A stretch of DNA of 64,000 nucleotides from Bdellovibrio sp. ZAP7 (GTDB lineage: Bacteria > Bdellovibrionota_B > Oligoflexia > Oligoflexales > RGVZ01): NCBI GenBank assembly GCA_945900755.1, contig CAMDKS010000015.1, positions 1 to 64,000 of the forward strand, in the 5' to 3' direction. Below, piece after piece: positions 45,166 to 55,295 of this stretch. The position numbers and the translations under genes are program-made. Numbering within the stretch: position 1 is the first letter of the stretch; the number at the start of each line of letters is the position of its first letter. The notes beneath the pieces are model-generated. The model saw only the letters and a list, made by a program, of their open reading frames with translations. It did no database searches and was not told the origin of the DNA.

Positions 45166-45628
45166 GTAGTCCTCCGACCTCAGGATTGCTGGCCTCTACG
45201 GTCCAAGCAGCTGGCTGCGACATTCGCAACACATGACGAGATATCTCAACGCCATCAGCATTCTCAGAAATCAGAGTTACGTCTTTAAGACCAGCACTAG
45301 TCTTCATTAGAGTATTCGCCCAAAGGTATAGGGACGGATCTGTAACAAAATCGCGACTTAATTCAATTCGGCCAGATTCTGCTGTCAGAACTGATCCCGC
45401 CAAGCGGTCAAGATCTTTTACCGGACTAAAGGCTCCGAAGGTGACACCATCAATCTCAACGACCATTGACGTAATTTTATTTGAAAAACTAGCAGGCAAC
45501 CGCTCTGTTGCAACCATAGGAACTAATAATAGACCCAGCAAACATAGATTTGCGACTCTAACTACTTTGCTAGACTTATACTCTGTAATGAAGTTCCGCA
45601 TATTGCGCACGACATTTCCCCATCCCAT
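45122..45628 (-). CDS. exported or membrane-anchored phage T4 gp19-like (tail-tube fold) protein
   Basis: The 168-aa product has an N-terminal hydrophobic segment (VVRVANLCLLGLLLVPMVA) and then ~125 residues matching the T4 gp19/Hcp-like tube pattern: VVEIDGVTFGAFSPV, a strand with IELSRDFVTDPSLYLW, DVTLISENADGVEISR, AAWTVEASNPEVGG and the terminal VEFSVQKIERL. In phage tails and contractile injection systems these subunits stack as hexameric tubes and are cytosolic, so a signal or anchor is unexpected. The start is uncertain (45628, GTG 45610 or 45601). It overlaps the lipoprotein gene downstream. No sheath, baseplate or spike gene is nearby. Confidence 0.6.
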   Translation of the reverse strand: MGWGNVVRNMRNFITEYKSSKVVRVANLCLLGLLLVPMVATERLPASFSNKITSMVVEIDGVTFGAFSPVKDLDRLAGSVLTAESGRIELSRDFVTDPSLYLWANTLMKTSAGLKDVTLISENADGVEISRHVLRMSQPAAWTVEASNPEVGGLHEKVEFSVQKIERL

Positions 45629-45766
45629 TTAAATTCTTCTATTACTATTAAATATAACACTGACTGAAACGAATTACTAGACTCCAAAACAAAAACTTAA
45701 GCGCCCTTTATTTAATCGACCTCTGACTCTCTTCAAATCAGAGACTGAGGAGGTATCGGATGCTGT

Positions 45767-46150
45767 TTAGGAAAGTTTAGCGATGGCTTCAATTTCAACA
45801 TTCACATCACGGGGTAAACGGGCGACTTCGACGGTCGCGCGAGCAGGATAAGGCTGTGGAAAGTAGGTCCCATAGATCTCGTTAACGACCGAAAATGAGT
45901 TCATATCTTTCAAGAAAATTGTTGTTTTCACAACATCGGCCAGAGTTCCGCCTGCGGCTTCGATAATGGCCTTAAGATTTTCCAAAACTTTTTTTGTTTC
46001 GTCCGCGACTCCGGTCCGAATTAGCTCCCCTGACTTTGGGTCGAGGGGGATTTGACCCGATACAAAAAGTAGGTCCCCAGCTCGAACAGCTTGGGAATAG
46101 GGGCCTATAGCGGCTGGAGCATTGGCGGTTTGAATGATTTGTTTTTTCAT
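45767..46150 (-). CDS. ridA: RidA-family reactive intermediate deaminase
   Basis: RidA hydrolyses 2-iminobutanoate/2-iminopropanoate made by PLP enzymes such as threonine dehydratase, protecting the cell from 2-aminoacrylate. The 127-aa length and the motifs APAAIGPYSQAVRAGDLLFVSGQIPLD (start), ARATVEVARLP (substrate Arg) and VEIEAIAKL (Glu) are typical. It is a trimeric cytosolic protein. It stands alone on the minus strand. Confidence 0.94.
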   Translation of the reverse strand: MKKQIIQTANAPAAIGPYSQAVRAGDLLFVSGQIPLDPKSGELIRTGVADETKKVLENLKAIIEAAGGTLADVVKTTIFLKDMNSFSVVNEIYGTYFPQPYPARATVEVARLPRDVNVEIEAIAKLS

Positions 46151-46357
46151 TTAAAATCCTCAGACGATAGTATTCTTGAAAAAGTGAATTCGATAGTTAC
46201 TTTGCGGGTGAAAGATTACTTGGTACAAATGAAATAACAATACTTTTCTTAAGTTATAAATGGCAGTTGTAATTGGTGCGTGTTGTTTCTATACTATTCA
46301 GTCTGTACACTTTATAATCAATAGTTGCCGTTGCACAATTCTCACCGAGGTTCACCA

Positions 46358-47155
46358 GTGTTACAATTCCCGCAGATAGATCCCGTCATTATCGGCCTAG
46401 GCCCCATCCAGCTGCGTTGGTACAGCTTAATGTACGTGATTGGCTTGACGGCCTGCTATTATTTTCTTCGCGACGCATCTCGCAAAGGTCGGCTTATGCT
46501 TGATGAACAGCAGGTTGAGTCAGTTATGTTGTATGGATTAATCGGGATGATTCTTGGCGCGCGTTTGGCTTATGTTTTTGTCTATAACTTTGATCACTAC
46601 TCGACGCATCCGGAAGAGATTTTAGCGACCTGGAAAGGCGGTTTATCCTTTCATGGTGCGATTACGGGCATTGGCCTATCCCTTTTATTGTTTGCTCGTA
46701 AAAACAAAAAGAGTTTTTTGAATATTACGGATCATATTTCAACCATCGCTCCTATTGGACTTGCCTTTGGGCGAATTGGGAATTTTATCAATGGCGAGCT
46801 ATGGGGACGCATTACAGATTCACCGGTTGGGATGATTTTTCCTGATGGTGGTCCCTTCCCACGGCACCCATCACAACTCTACGAATCCTTTTTTGAGGGA
46901 TGGGTTCTCTTGGGCATTATGTGGCTCATTTATCGTTCGAAGCCTCGCACGGGCGTCCTGTCGGCATTCTTTTTAATTCTATACGCCACGTTTCGATTCT
47001 TCATTGAATTTTTCCGTGAACCAGATTCGCAATTGGGTACAATTTTTGGACCCTTCAGTATGGGGCAAATCCTTTGTGCTCTCATGTGGCTGATCGGAGG
47101 AATTATTCTTACGGTATCCCTAAATTCAGATCAGGATAAGGTGTCTCAGGCTTAA
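46358..47155 (+). CDS. lgt: prolipoprotein diacylglyceryl transferase
   Basis: Lgt adds diacylglycerol to the lipobox Cys of prelipoproteins at the inner membrane. The window encodes several substrates. The 265-aa product has seven hydrophobic segments and the family signatures LRWYSLMYVIG, GGLSFHGAITG and GRIGNFINGELWGR (essential Arg/Asn), plus HPSQLYES. A GTG start at 46358 with GAGG upstream fits the family N-terminus; the track start (TTG 46325) is too early. Its last 47 bases overlap the opposing ruvC gene. Confidence 0.95.
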   Translation: MLQFPQIDPVIIGLGPIQLRWYSLMYVIGLTACYYFLRDASRKGRLMLDEQQVESVMLYGLIGMILGARLAYVFVYNFDHYSTHPEEILATWKGGLSFHGAITGIGLSLLLFARKNKKSFLNITDHISTIAPIGLAFGRIGNFINGELWGRITDSPVGMIFPDGGPFPRHPSQLYESFFEGWVLLGIMWLIYRSKPRTGVLSAFFLILYATFRFFIEFFREPDSQLGTIFGPFSMGQILCALMWLIGGIILTVSLNSDQDKVSQA

Positions 47156-47648
47156 ACCCTAGGGAACAAGCAAAAGCAATGCCCATGGCATCACTAGCAT
47201 CGAATGGCAAACGGCCTTTATTAAACCCCATGATTGCTTGAAGTGCTTGGTACACCTGCTCTTTGGTGGCGGCACCATTTCCTGCAACGATTCGTTTAAC
47301 CTCAGCGGGAGTGATTTCACGCACGGGAACTTTATGTCGTCCGACTGCAGAGATCAGGGCACCTCGGGCTTCACTGAGTTTAATCGTAGAGGAGGGGTTG
47401 ACGCCTTGAAAAACCTTTTCGATTCCAACGAGATTTGGCTGTAATTCGCTGATGAGGCCATAGAATGCGTCATGGATTTCAAAGATTCGTTCGTGCATCG
47501 CAAGATTCGTGGAAGCTCGGACGACACCTGCATCGGCAACGATCCAGTCTTTCGGTGAGCGTGGCACTAGTTTTTTGGCATCCATAACCGCAAAGCCTAT
47601 GACACGGCTGCCTGGATCAATACCTAAAATTCTCGGAAAGCGGCTCAT
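47109..47648 (-). CDS. ruvC: crossover junction endodeoxyribonuclease RuvC
   Basis: RuvC resolves Holliday junctions with RuvAB. From ATG 47648 (MSRFPRILGID) the product has 179 aa. Catalytic acids are in ILGIDPGSRVIGF, LVGIEKVFQG and FDASDAMGIAFA. ruvA and ruvB are not adjacent. The 3' end overlaps lgt by 47 bases, an unusually long convergent coding overlap. Confidence 0.95.
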   Translation of the reverse strand: MSRFPRILGIDPGSRVIGFAVMDAKKLVPRSPKDWIVADAGVVRASTNLAMHERIFEIHDAFYGLISELQPNLVGIEKVFQGVNPSSTIKLSEARGALISAVGRHKVPVREITPAEVKRIVAGNGAATKEQVYQALQAIMGFNKGRLPFDASDAMGIAFACSLGFKPETPYPDLNLGIP

Positions 47649-47686
47649 CGTCATTTTTATTTCCAATTTTATTCACTATTGAATAA

Positions 47687-49515
<1,829 letters not shown>

Positions 49516-49518
49516 AGT

Positions 49519-49950
49519 ATGTTAGGCCATCTAACATTTTTCAATATTTTCGTAGCCGCACTTGGTGGGGCTTGCTTCGGAATACTGTTCAGGATTCCTG
49601 CACGCTATTTTGTACATTCGACTATTTTGGCCATGATTGCAAAATTGGGTACTGGAGCCTTGGCTGAAGGATCACATATTGGCTTCGCCACGTTTATCAG
49701 TGCATTTGTCGTGTGTTCGATCAGTCACATATTTGCTCGAACGACGGGCAAACCCGCGCAAATCTTTCTAATTCCTGGAATCATGTTTTTAGTGCCCGGA
49801 ACCAGCATTTACAAAGCCTTTTCGGGCGCGATGACAGGAGATTTCGACACTGCCATGACGCTCTCGGCGCAAGCGATTGTTGTGACAGTATCCATCTCGT
49901 TTGCGTTGCTGCTTGCCAATTGGATCGTCCCAAGTCGCAAAAGTTTATAG
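49519..49950 (+). CDS. ThrE-family exporter, second subunit (YjjB-like)
   Basis: The 143-aa product has four or five hydrophobic helices and the ThrE_2-type pattern FLIPGIMFLVPGTSIYKAFSGA. It pairs with the preceding gene to make the two-component (YjjP/YjjB-like) form of the exporter, which is a single chain in Corynebacterium. The genes are 3 bases apart, so co-translation is likely. Confidence 0.88.
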   Translation: MLGHLTFFNIFVAALGGACFGILFRIPARYFVHSTILAMIAKLGTGALAEGSHIGFATFISAFVVCSISHIFARTTGKPAQIFLIPGIMFLVPGTSIYKAFSGAMTGDFDTAMTLSAQAIVVTVSISFALLLANWIVPSRKSL

Positions 49951-49951
49951 G

Positions 49952-50629
49952 TTACAAACTAACGCCGAACGACACTGTGACTTCACGTTCGAACGGTGCT
50001 TTTTTAGGAAATTTGTAAAGAAAGAGGCTATATTCGGCCATAAAGAACGTCGACGAGCTTAGTTTAATACCTGCTCCGCCTCCGAGTGTTGGCTTATAGG
50101 TGATTGGGCTAACAAATTTTACGGCAGGCTCCCCCACCACTTCTTTGGTCATTTCTCGTTGCGTTGCGACAACGCCGGCTTTGGCCCGAAGAATAAAAAT
50201 CCAAAATCCTGGGTCAATCACTAACACGGCGGTACCTTTTCTCTGAGTCTCGGTAAGTTTCACCTCTTTATCGGGCGTAGATGTGTCCATATCGAGGTCT
50301 TTTTGGTAATCGATTTCTCCGTAGTCATCCACAGCCTGACTAGTTTTAGACGTTGTAATTAGTTCATTTGTACCGATTCCGGCTTGAAGTTTCATAAGAC
50401 TAAAAAACCCAAGAGACCCACGAACACCGTAGGTGGTGCGTTGCTTTACCACTTCTGTTTCTGAAGCTGCGCCACCGCTTGCTGTTTTTTTGCCTGCTTT
50501 ATTTGGTTTTATTTCTTTTTTCGAGCTTACGGTTGCAAAGGGCTCTATGCTTATTCGAGCTTGTGCAAGGGTAGACATCCCAAACAAAAGGGTGAATGCG
50601 CAGGCTCGAATTAGTTTACAATTTAACAT
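49952..50629 (-). CDS. probable outer-membrane beta-barrel protein
   Basis: From ATG 50629 (GGAG upstream) the 225-aa product has a signal peptide (LIRACAFTLLFGMSTLAQA) followed by alternating hydrophobic strands separated by charged loops (GVRGSLGFFSLMKLQAGIG, PTLGGGAGIKLSSSTFFMAEYSLFLY) and a C-terminal strand ending VTVSFGVSL. This is the pattern of small outer-membrane barrels. Function unknown. Confidence 0.68.
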   Translation of the reverse strand: MLNCKLIRACAFTLLFGMSTLAQARISIEPFATVSSKKEIKPNKAGKKTASGGAASETEVVKQRTTYGVRGSLGFFSLMKLQAGIGTNELITTSKTSQAVDDYGEIDYQKDLDMDTSTPDKEVKLTETQRKGTAVLVIDPGFWIFILRAKAGVVATQREMTKEVVGEPAVKFVSPITYKPTLGGGAGIKLSSSTFFMAEYSLFLYKFPKKAPFEREVTVSFGVSL

Positions 50630-50760
50630 TTGCCGATCTCCTCTATAAGTTAGAGTCATGATCGGCAAAAATTCCTTTAACTTTAGGCCATTACTAGATT
50701 TGCGTGTGGTTAGCTACTCACATCCCGTGATGGTACGTTCACAAAAAATTGGTTTTTCCT

Positions 50761-51303
50761 TTAAAACATCATGACATCTTCGACTACAGCTTCATCCGGC
50801 AGCCCACCGATATATTTCCGAATAATAGCTCGTTCGCTCTGCATGGTTGTCAATTTAAGCATGGTTTCACCCACTTTGGTTAGTTGTTCTGCGGTTGGAT
50901 TTGATCCTAGCTCAATTTTAGCGACCAACCAGGCACCCATTACTTTTCCAATATTTTCCATTTGCTGTCGAATAGCATCTTGAAACTGCAACGCTCCAAT
51001 AATTGGCATGAGTACATCATTGACGCTTCGATGTTCTTTAATGAGACTTGACAGAGCTGTAATTAATTTATTTAGGGTAACACCTGAGCCCTTTGGGCCT
51101 AGCTCGGATAAAGCGCTGTCAACTTTCTTCAACGCCGCCTGCGTGTCGGTGGACATTTTTGAGATCCTACTTGAGTCCTTCAGGAGAATATCAATGATGC
51201 TTGAGATCGTTCTTACAGCCTCATCACTATCTTCGATGCATTTATTCATAATATTTTTTGAGAAAGTTACCATAGTTTCGAAATATGCAGCTTGAATTGT
51301 CAT
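50761..51303 (-). CDS. CheZ-like protein 1
   Basis: The 180-aa helical product has a long hairpin-like region with IIGALQFQDAIRQQMENIG, matching the CheZ active-site pattern (QDLTGQ, where Asp and the Gln four residues later act on CheY-P). It ends DEAVVEDVMMF, resembling the C-terminal CheY-binding peptide of CheZ. CheZ removes phosphate from CheY and controls motility signalling. No che or fla genes are in the window. Exact assignment needs structure comparison. Confidence 0.62.
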   Translation of the reverse strand: MTIQAAYFETMVTFSKNIMNKCIEDSDEAVRTISSIIDILLKDSSRISKMSTDTQAALKKVDSALSELGPKGSGVTLNKLITALSSLIKEHRSVNDVLMPIIGALQFQDAIRQQMENIGKVMGAWLVAKIELGSNPTAEQLTKVGETMLKLTTMQSERAIIRKYIGGLPDEAVVEDVMMF

Positions 51304-51354
51304 GGACGGCCTCTTTTTTGCTGGCTCAATATTTTTGCGGTAGATTAGTCTCGT

Positions 51355-51993
51355 TCAAGAAAATGCTTCGAACATGGTCATGTCATCAACAATGTCTTTA
51401 GGAGCTGGACGCTTGAGTACAGTGGGATAGAACGCTTCTCTTTCGACCGCCGATCCAAGACTTTTTCCAATTTTTTCGGCCACGGCGGCAACGGCATCAG
51501 CAGAGGTAGGCATTGCGTCGATTGAGGACTTCCATCCGTCAACCATCCTAGTTAGGCGCTGTTTAATGCCATCTTCAAATTGCATACTAGTGAGGACAGG
51601 AACCAGTTTTTCTTTGAGGCCGGTTTCAAATTGAATAATCGTTTCTAGTTGTTTTTGAACGCCAGAAATTGACAGGCGAGCTTGCTTAGCATCGTCATTT
51701 TCCGCTATATTGCTTAGACTTGCCTCTGCACCGCCACCCGCCATTTCGGCTTGAATGGCATCCATAAGATCATCGACCTCACGGTTTACGGCTTCTTTGC
51801 TTTCGGCTACACCCTCTGCACCAAAATAAAGGTCATGAAAATCTGTAACAGCTTTCTGCTGTTCTGAACTAAGATAGTCCCCACTGCTATTCATAATTAA
51901 CTCAACAGCGTTTGATGCACCTTCGGTGACCAACAGTGTCCAGTCGTGAATAATTTTTAAAAATGCCTCGTCTAATATATTCCCTGCTGCCAT
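51355..51993 (-). CDS. CheZ-like protein 2
   Basis: From ATG 51993 the 212-aa product resembles its downstream neighbour: LTSMQFEDGIKQRLTRMVDG keeps the D-x3-Q pattern of the CheZ catalytic helix, and PKDIVDDMTMFEAFS is a CheY-binding-like tail. The N-terminal half is different and partly acidic. The two genes are 51 bases apart and probably co-transcribed, arguing for a heteromeric pair or duplicated phosphatases with different response-regulator targets. Confidence 0.6.
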   Translation of the reverse strand: MAAGNILDEAFLKIIHDWTLLVTEGASNAVELIMNSSGDYLSSEQQKAVTDFHDLYFGAEGVAESKEAVNREVDDLMDAIQAEMAGGGAEASLSNIAENDDAKQARLSISGVQKQLETIIQFETGLKEKLVPVLTSMQFEDGIKQRLTRMVDGWKSSIDAMPTSADAVAAVAEKIGKSLGSAVEREAFYPTVLKRPAPKDIVDDMTMFEAFS

Positions 51994-52203
51994 GACTACT
52001 CCAAATTTTTGGCTCACCAATGAAAGAAAAGCAGACGGTATCCAGCAAAATACTGTCCCTCTATATTATATCACTCAACAGGTAAAACTAAACCTGACAC
52101 CAATAAATTTCAGGCGGCATCGACAAAAGTGGGCCAAATTTTTGGTATTTTGGCAAATAAGTCCAAGTGGCGAAATTCACATCCGTGATTTGCAGTCCAA
52201 ACC

Positions 52204-53742
52204 CTAAATGTCAAACTTAATGCCCTGCGCCAACGGAAGGTGCCCAGAGTAGTTGATGGTGTTCGTTTGGCGTCGCATATAGGCTTTCCAGGAATCGGAG
52301 CCGGACTCACGTCCACCTCCTGTTTCTTTTTCGCCACCGAATGCGCCGCCGATTTCAGCTCCGGAGGTTCCGATATTTACGTTAGCGATACCGCAATCGG
52401 AGCCCCAAGCAGCGAGGAAGGCTTCGGCCTGTTGGAGATTTTCGGTAAAGACGGAGGAACTGAGACCTTGTTTTACATCATTTTGAAGGGCTACAGCATT
52501 TTCAACTTGGCCTTCATATTTCATTAAATACAAAATCGGAGCGAATGTTTCTTCTTGGACGACTGCCATTGAATTTTTCGCTTCGACGATAGCGGGACGA
52601 ACGTAGCAACCGGATGGGAAGCCATCAATAATTTCGCCACCAAAAATAATTTTAGCGCCTTGTTCTTTGGCACTAGCCAGCGCTTTTTGCATCATGTGAA
52701 CGGCATCTTTATCTATGAGTGGCCCGACATGATTTTTTTCATCGAGTGGGGATCCGATTCGAAGTCCTGAAAAGGCTTTAACAAGCATGTCTTTTACTTT
52801 GTCGTACATAGATGCGTGCACAAACAGACGGCGAGTGGTGGTGCAACGTTGGCCGCAGGTTCCGACGGCACCGAAGACTATGCCTGGTGCCGCGATTTGG
52901 AGGTTGGCGTGTTCGGTAAGGATAATGGCATTATTACCACCGAGCTCTAGAAGGGATCGACCAAGACGTTTCCCAACAACTTCTGCGACTCGTTTTCCAA
53001 GTCGGCAGGAGCCCGTTGCGGAGACGAGAGGAATACGATCATCGGCCAGCATTGGCTCTCCAACTTCCGAGACGTCACCTACGATCATGGCTAGGGTGCC
53101 TTCAGGAACTTTATTGGCGGCAAGTACGTCTTTAATAATATGAAAGCAGGCGATCGCGGAGAGTGGTGTTTTTTCGCTAGGCTTCCAGATCGACACATCG
53201 CCGCAGACCATTGCAATTAGACTATTCCAGGCCCAAACGGCGACAGGAAAATTAAAAGCAGAGATGATGCCAATAATTCCAAGCGGGTGCCATTGTTCGT
53301 ACATTCTATGGCCGGGACGTTCTGAATGCATGGTTAGACCGTACATTTGCCGAGAGAGCCCGACGGCAAAGTCTGCAATGTCGATCATTTCTTGAACTTC
53401 TCCGAGTCCTTCTTGAAGGGACTTTCCCATTTCATAGCTAACAAGTTTACCAAGAGGTTGTTTAAATTCGCGAAGCTTGTTGCCAATTTGCCGAACGACT
53501 TCTCCTCGTTGCGGTGCGGGAACTTTTCGCCACTCAATAAATGCAGCCTGTGACGCAGTGACCACGGCATTGTAATCTGATTTAGATGCCTTATAGACTC
53601 GTCCGATTACGTTTCCGTCGACGGGGCTAATGCTTTCAAAAGAACCATGTTTACGGGCGCCTGCGGTTTTAGTTCCTGTATGAACGCCGTCAACGTCACC
53701 GTGAATACCTAGGACGTCTAAAAAATCCATCGAAATCGTCAT
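52204..53742 (-). CDS. aldehyde dehydrogenase, ALDH7 (alpha-aminoadipic semialdehyde) type
   Basis: The 512-aa product is an NAD(P)+-dependent aldehyde dehydrogenase. The catalytic Cys is in GTCGQRCTTTRRLFVH, which is typical of the ALDH7/antiquitin branch, and the general-base Glu is in LLELGGNNAI. PWNFP-like substrate region is SAFNFPVAVWAWN. This branch oxidises aminoadipate semialdehyde/piperideine-6-carboxylate in lysine catabolism (AmaB/Pcd). The substrate is inferred from the motif. GAGGGG precedes the ATG. Confidence 0.88.
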   Translation of the reverse strand: MTISMDFLDVLGIHGDVDGVHTGTKTAGARKHGSFESISPVDGNVIGRVYKASKSDYNAVVTASQAAFIEWRKVPAPQRGEVVRQIGNKLREFKQPLGKLVSYEMGKSLQEGLGEVQEMIDIADFAVGLSRQMYGLTMHSERPGHRMYEQWHPLGIIGIISAFNFPVAVWAWNSLIAMVCGDVSIWKPSEKTPLSAIACFHIIKDVLAANKVPEGTLAMIVGDVSEVGEPMLADDRIPLVSATGSCRLGKRVAEVVGKRLGRSLLELGGNNAIILTEHANLQIAAPGIVFGAVGTCGQRCTTTRRLFVHASMYDKVKDMLVKAFSGLRIGSPLDEKNHVGPLIDKDAVHMMQKALASAKEQGAKIIFGGEIIDGFPSGCYVRPAIVEAKNSMAVVQEETFAPILYLMKYEGQVENAVALQNDVKQGLSSSVFTENLQQAEAFLAAWGSDCGIANVNIGTSGAEIGGAFGGEKETGGGRESGSDSWKAYMRRQTNTINYSGHLPLAQGIKFDI

Positions 53743-53881
53743 AATAAAACCCCTCTTAATGGTGCATATTTTCCAGATTTGGAGTGTAACCTTAAAATCG
53801 CTTCAATTTCTAGCAAGTTCCCTATAGTATCGGTTCTCCTAATCATTTTCTCTCGTAGGACCCACTAATTCTAGGAAATCA

Positions 53882-55111
53882 ATGTCAGCCCCCTTCCTTA
53901 TTGCCGCACGTTATTTATTGGCCACACGATCTAGCAGGTTTTTGACTTGGATGACGGTGCTTTCGATTTCAGGGATCAGTATTGGCATTGCGGCGATGAT
54001 TGTTGTTTTATCCGTTATTGATGGATTTGAAATTGAGCTTCGAAACCGTTTTCTAGCAGCAAATGCGCATATTCTAGCCTTTCAATTCCCCTCAGGGATT
54101 GACTCGGGGGATGACTGGTCAAAAGTGATTGAAAAGGACTTCGGACCTGAACTTACGGGCATCAGCCCCTTCGTTCACTCGGAGACAATGGCAACTAAAG
54201 ACGGCTTGATGCATAGTATCCTAATTCGCGGGATTCATCCGATTTTGCGAAAAAAAGCTCAGGATTTAACGCCTTGGGTCGAGCCCAAAAGTGCCCTAGA
54301 TGAGCTAACCAAAAGTTTTGAACATCCCGACCAGTACCCCTCCCCAAAGCCAATTATTATTGGAGTTGGTCTTTTATCACTACTTCAAAGCAAAGTGGGC
54401 GAGTCGATTAAACTGGTCACTCCTGATTCAAAGAGTCTTGGGGAGATGCGTGAGTTTCGTGTTGTTGGGGTATATGATTCGGGGAACCGGCATTACGATG
54501 ATAAACTTGGAATTATGGCCCTCAATGATTCGCAGGATTTTTTTGGCATGGAAAACAGAGTGCACGGATTAGAGATCGGGCTTAAACGGCCGGCGGACTC
54601 ACAAATTATCGCAGACAAAATGAAGGGTAAGTATTCGTTGACGATTAAGGAGTGGCAGTCTTTCAATCGGCAAATGTTTGAGGCTATGGAAATGGAACGA
54701 GCGGTTATCGGGTTGATTGTAGCGCTTGTTGGATTTGTGGCTAGCTTCAATATTTTGACGACACTCTTTGTTTCAGTAACTCAAAAGCAGCGGTCGATTT
54801 CGATTCTCAAGGCGTTAGGCGGCACAAATTGGGACATTCAAAAAGTATTTCTGTATCAGGGTTTGTTTATCGGCATCTTCGGTGGAACCCTGGGGGCGCT
54901 CTTGGCCTTTATCATTAGTAAATTTCTTGAGAGATACGAATTTATTGCACTTCCCGACCTTTACTTGCTTGCGAGGTTGCCGATTACCTATCACGCAACT
55001 GTTTATGGTTACGTCGCACTTGCTGGCTGCGCCATTTGCGTCCTTGCAGGTGTTTATCCTGCCTGGGTTGCCAGTCGTAGCAACATCATCGACGGTTTTA
55101 CAGGGCGGTAA
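53882..55111 (+). CDS. LolC/LolE-type lipoprotein-releasing ABC permease
   Basis: The 409-aa product has one N-terminal helix (LTWMTVLSISGISIGIAAMIVVL), a ~220-residue periplasmic domain and three C-terminal helices, the FtsX/MacB topology. The N-terminus FLIAARYLLATRSSRFLTWM and VLSVIDGFEIELRNR match LolC/E, which extract outer-membrane lipoproteins from the inner membrane with the ATPase LolD. lolD is not next to it; single LolF-type permeases exist in some lineages. Confidence 0.9.
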   Translation: MSAPFLIAARYLLATRSSRFLTWMTVLSISGISIGIAAMIVVLSVIDGFEIELRNRFLAANAHILAFQFPSGIDSGDDWSKVIEKDFGPELTGISPFVHSETMATKDGLMHSILIRGIHPILRKKAQDLTPWVEPKSALDELTKSFEHPDQYPSPKPIIIGVGLLSLLQSKVGESIKLVTPDSKSLGEMREFRVVGVYDSGNRHYDDKLGIMALNDSQDFFGMENRVHGLEIGLKRPADSQIIADKMKGKYSLTIKEWQSFNRQMFEAMEMERAVIGLIVALVGFVASFNILTTLFVSVTQKQRSISILKALGGTNWDIQKVFLYQGLFIGIFGGTLGALLAFIISKFLERYEFIALPDLYLLARLPITYHATVYGYVALAGCAICVLAGVYPAWVASRSNIIDGFTGR

Positions 55112-55295
55112 GCTGGGCTTTGGGAAACATTCTGGGAATTCTCCTCCTAGATGAAAATTACGCCACTTAAAATATTACTGAATAATTTTCAAATATCTGC
55201 AATAATATTAATGCATTGTGTGTGATGCGCCGTCGCAACGGTTTATTGGACTAATTGGACTGCTTATAAATTCATTGACGAATTGAGTAGGAATC

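Noticed and set aside
45744-45781. Strong GAGGAGG before a 6-codon frame (MLFRKV)
   Set aside because: The frame is too short to argue for and overlaps the ridA stop on the other strand; a purine-rich run by chance is enough.
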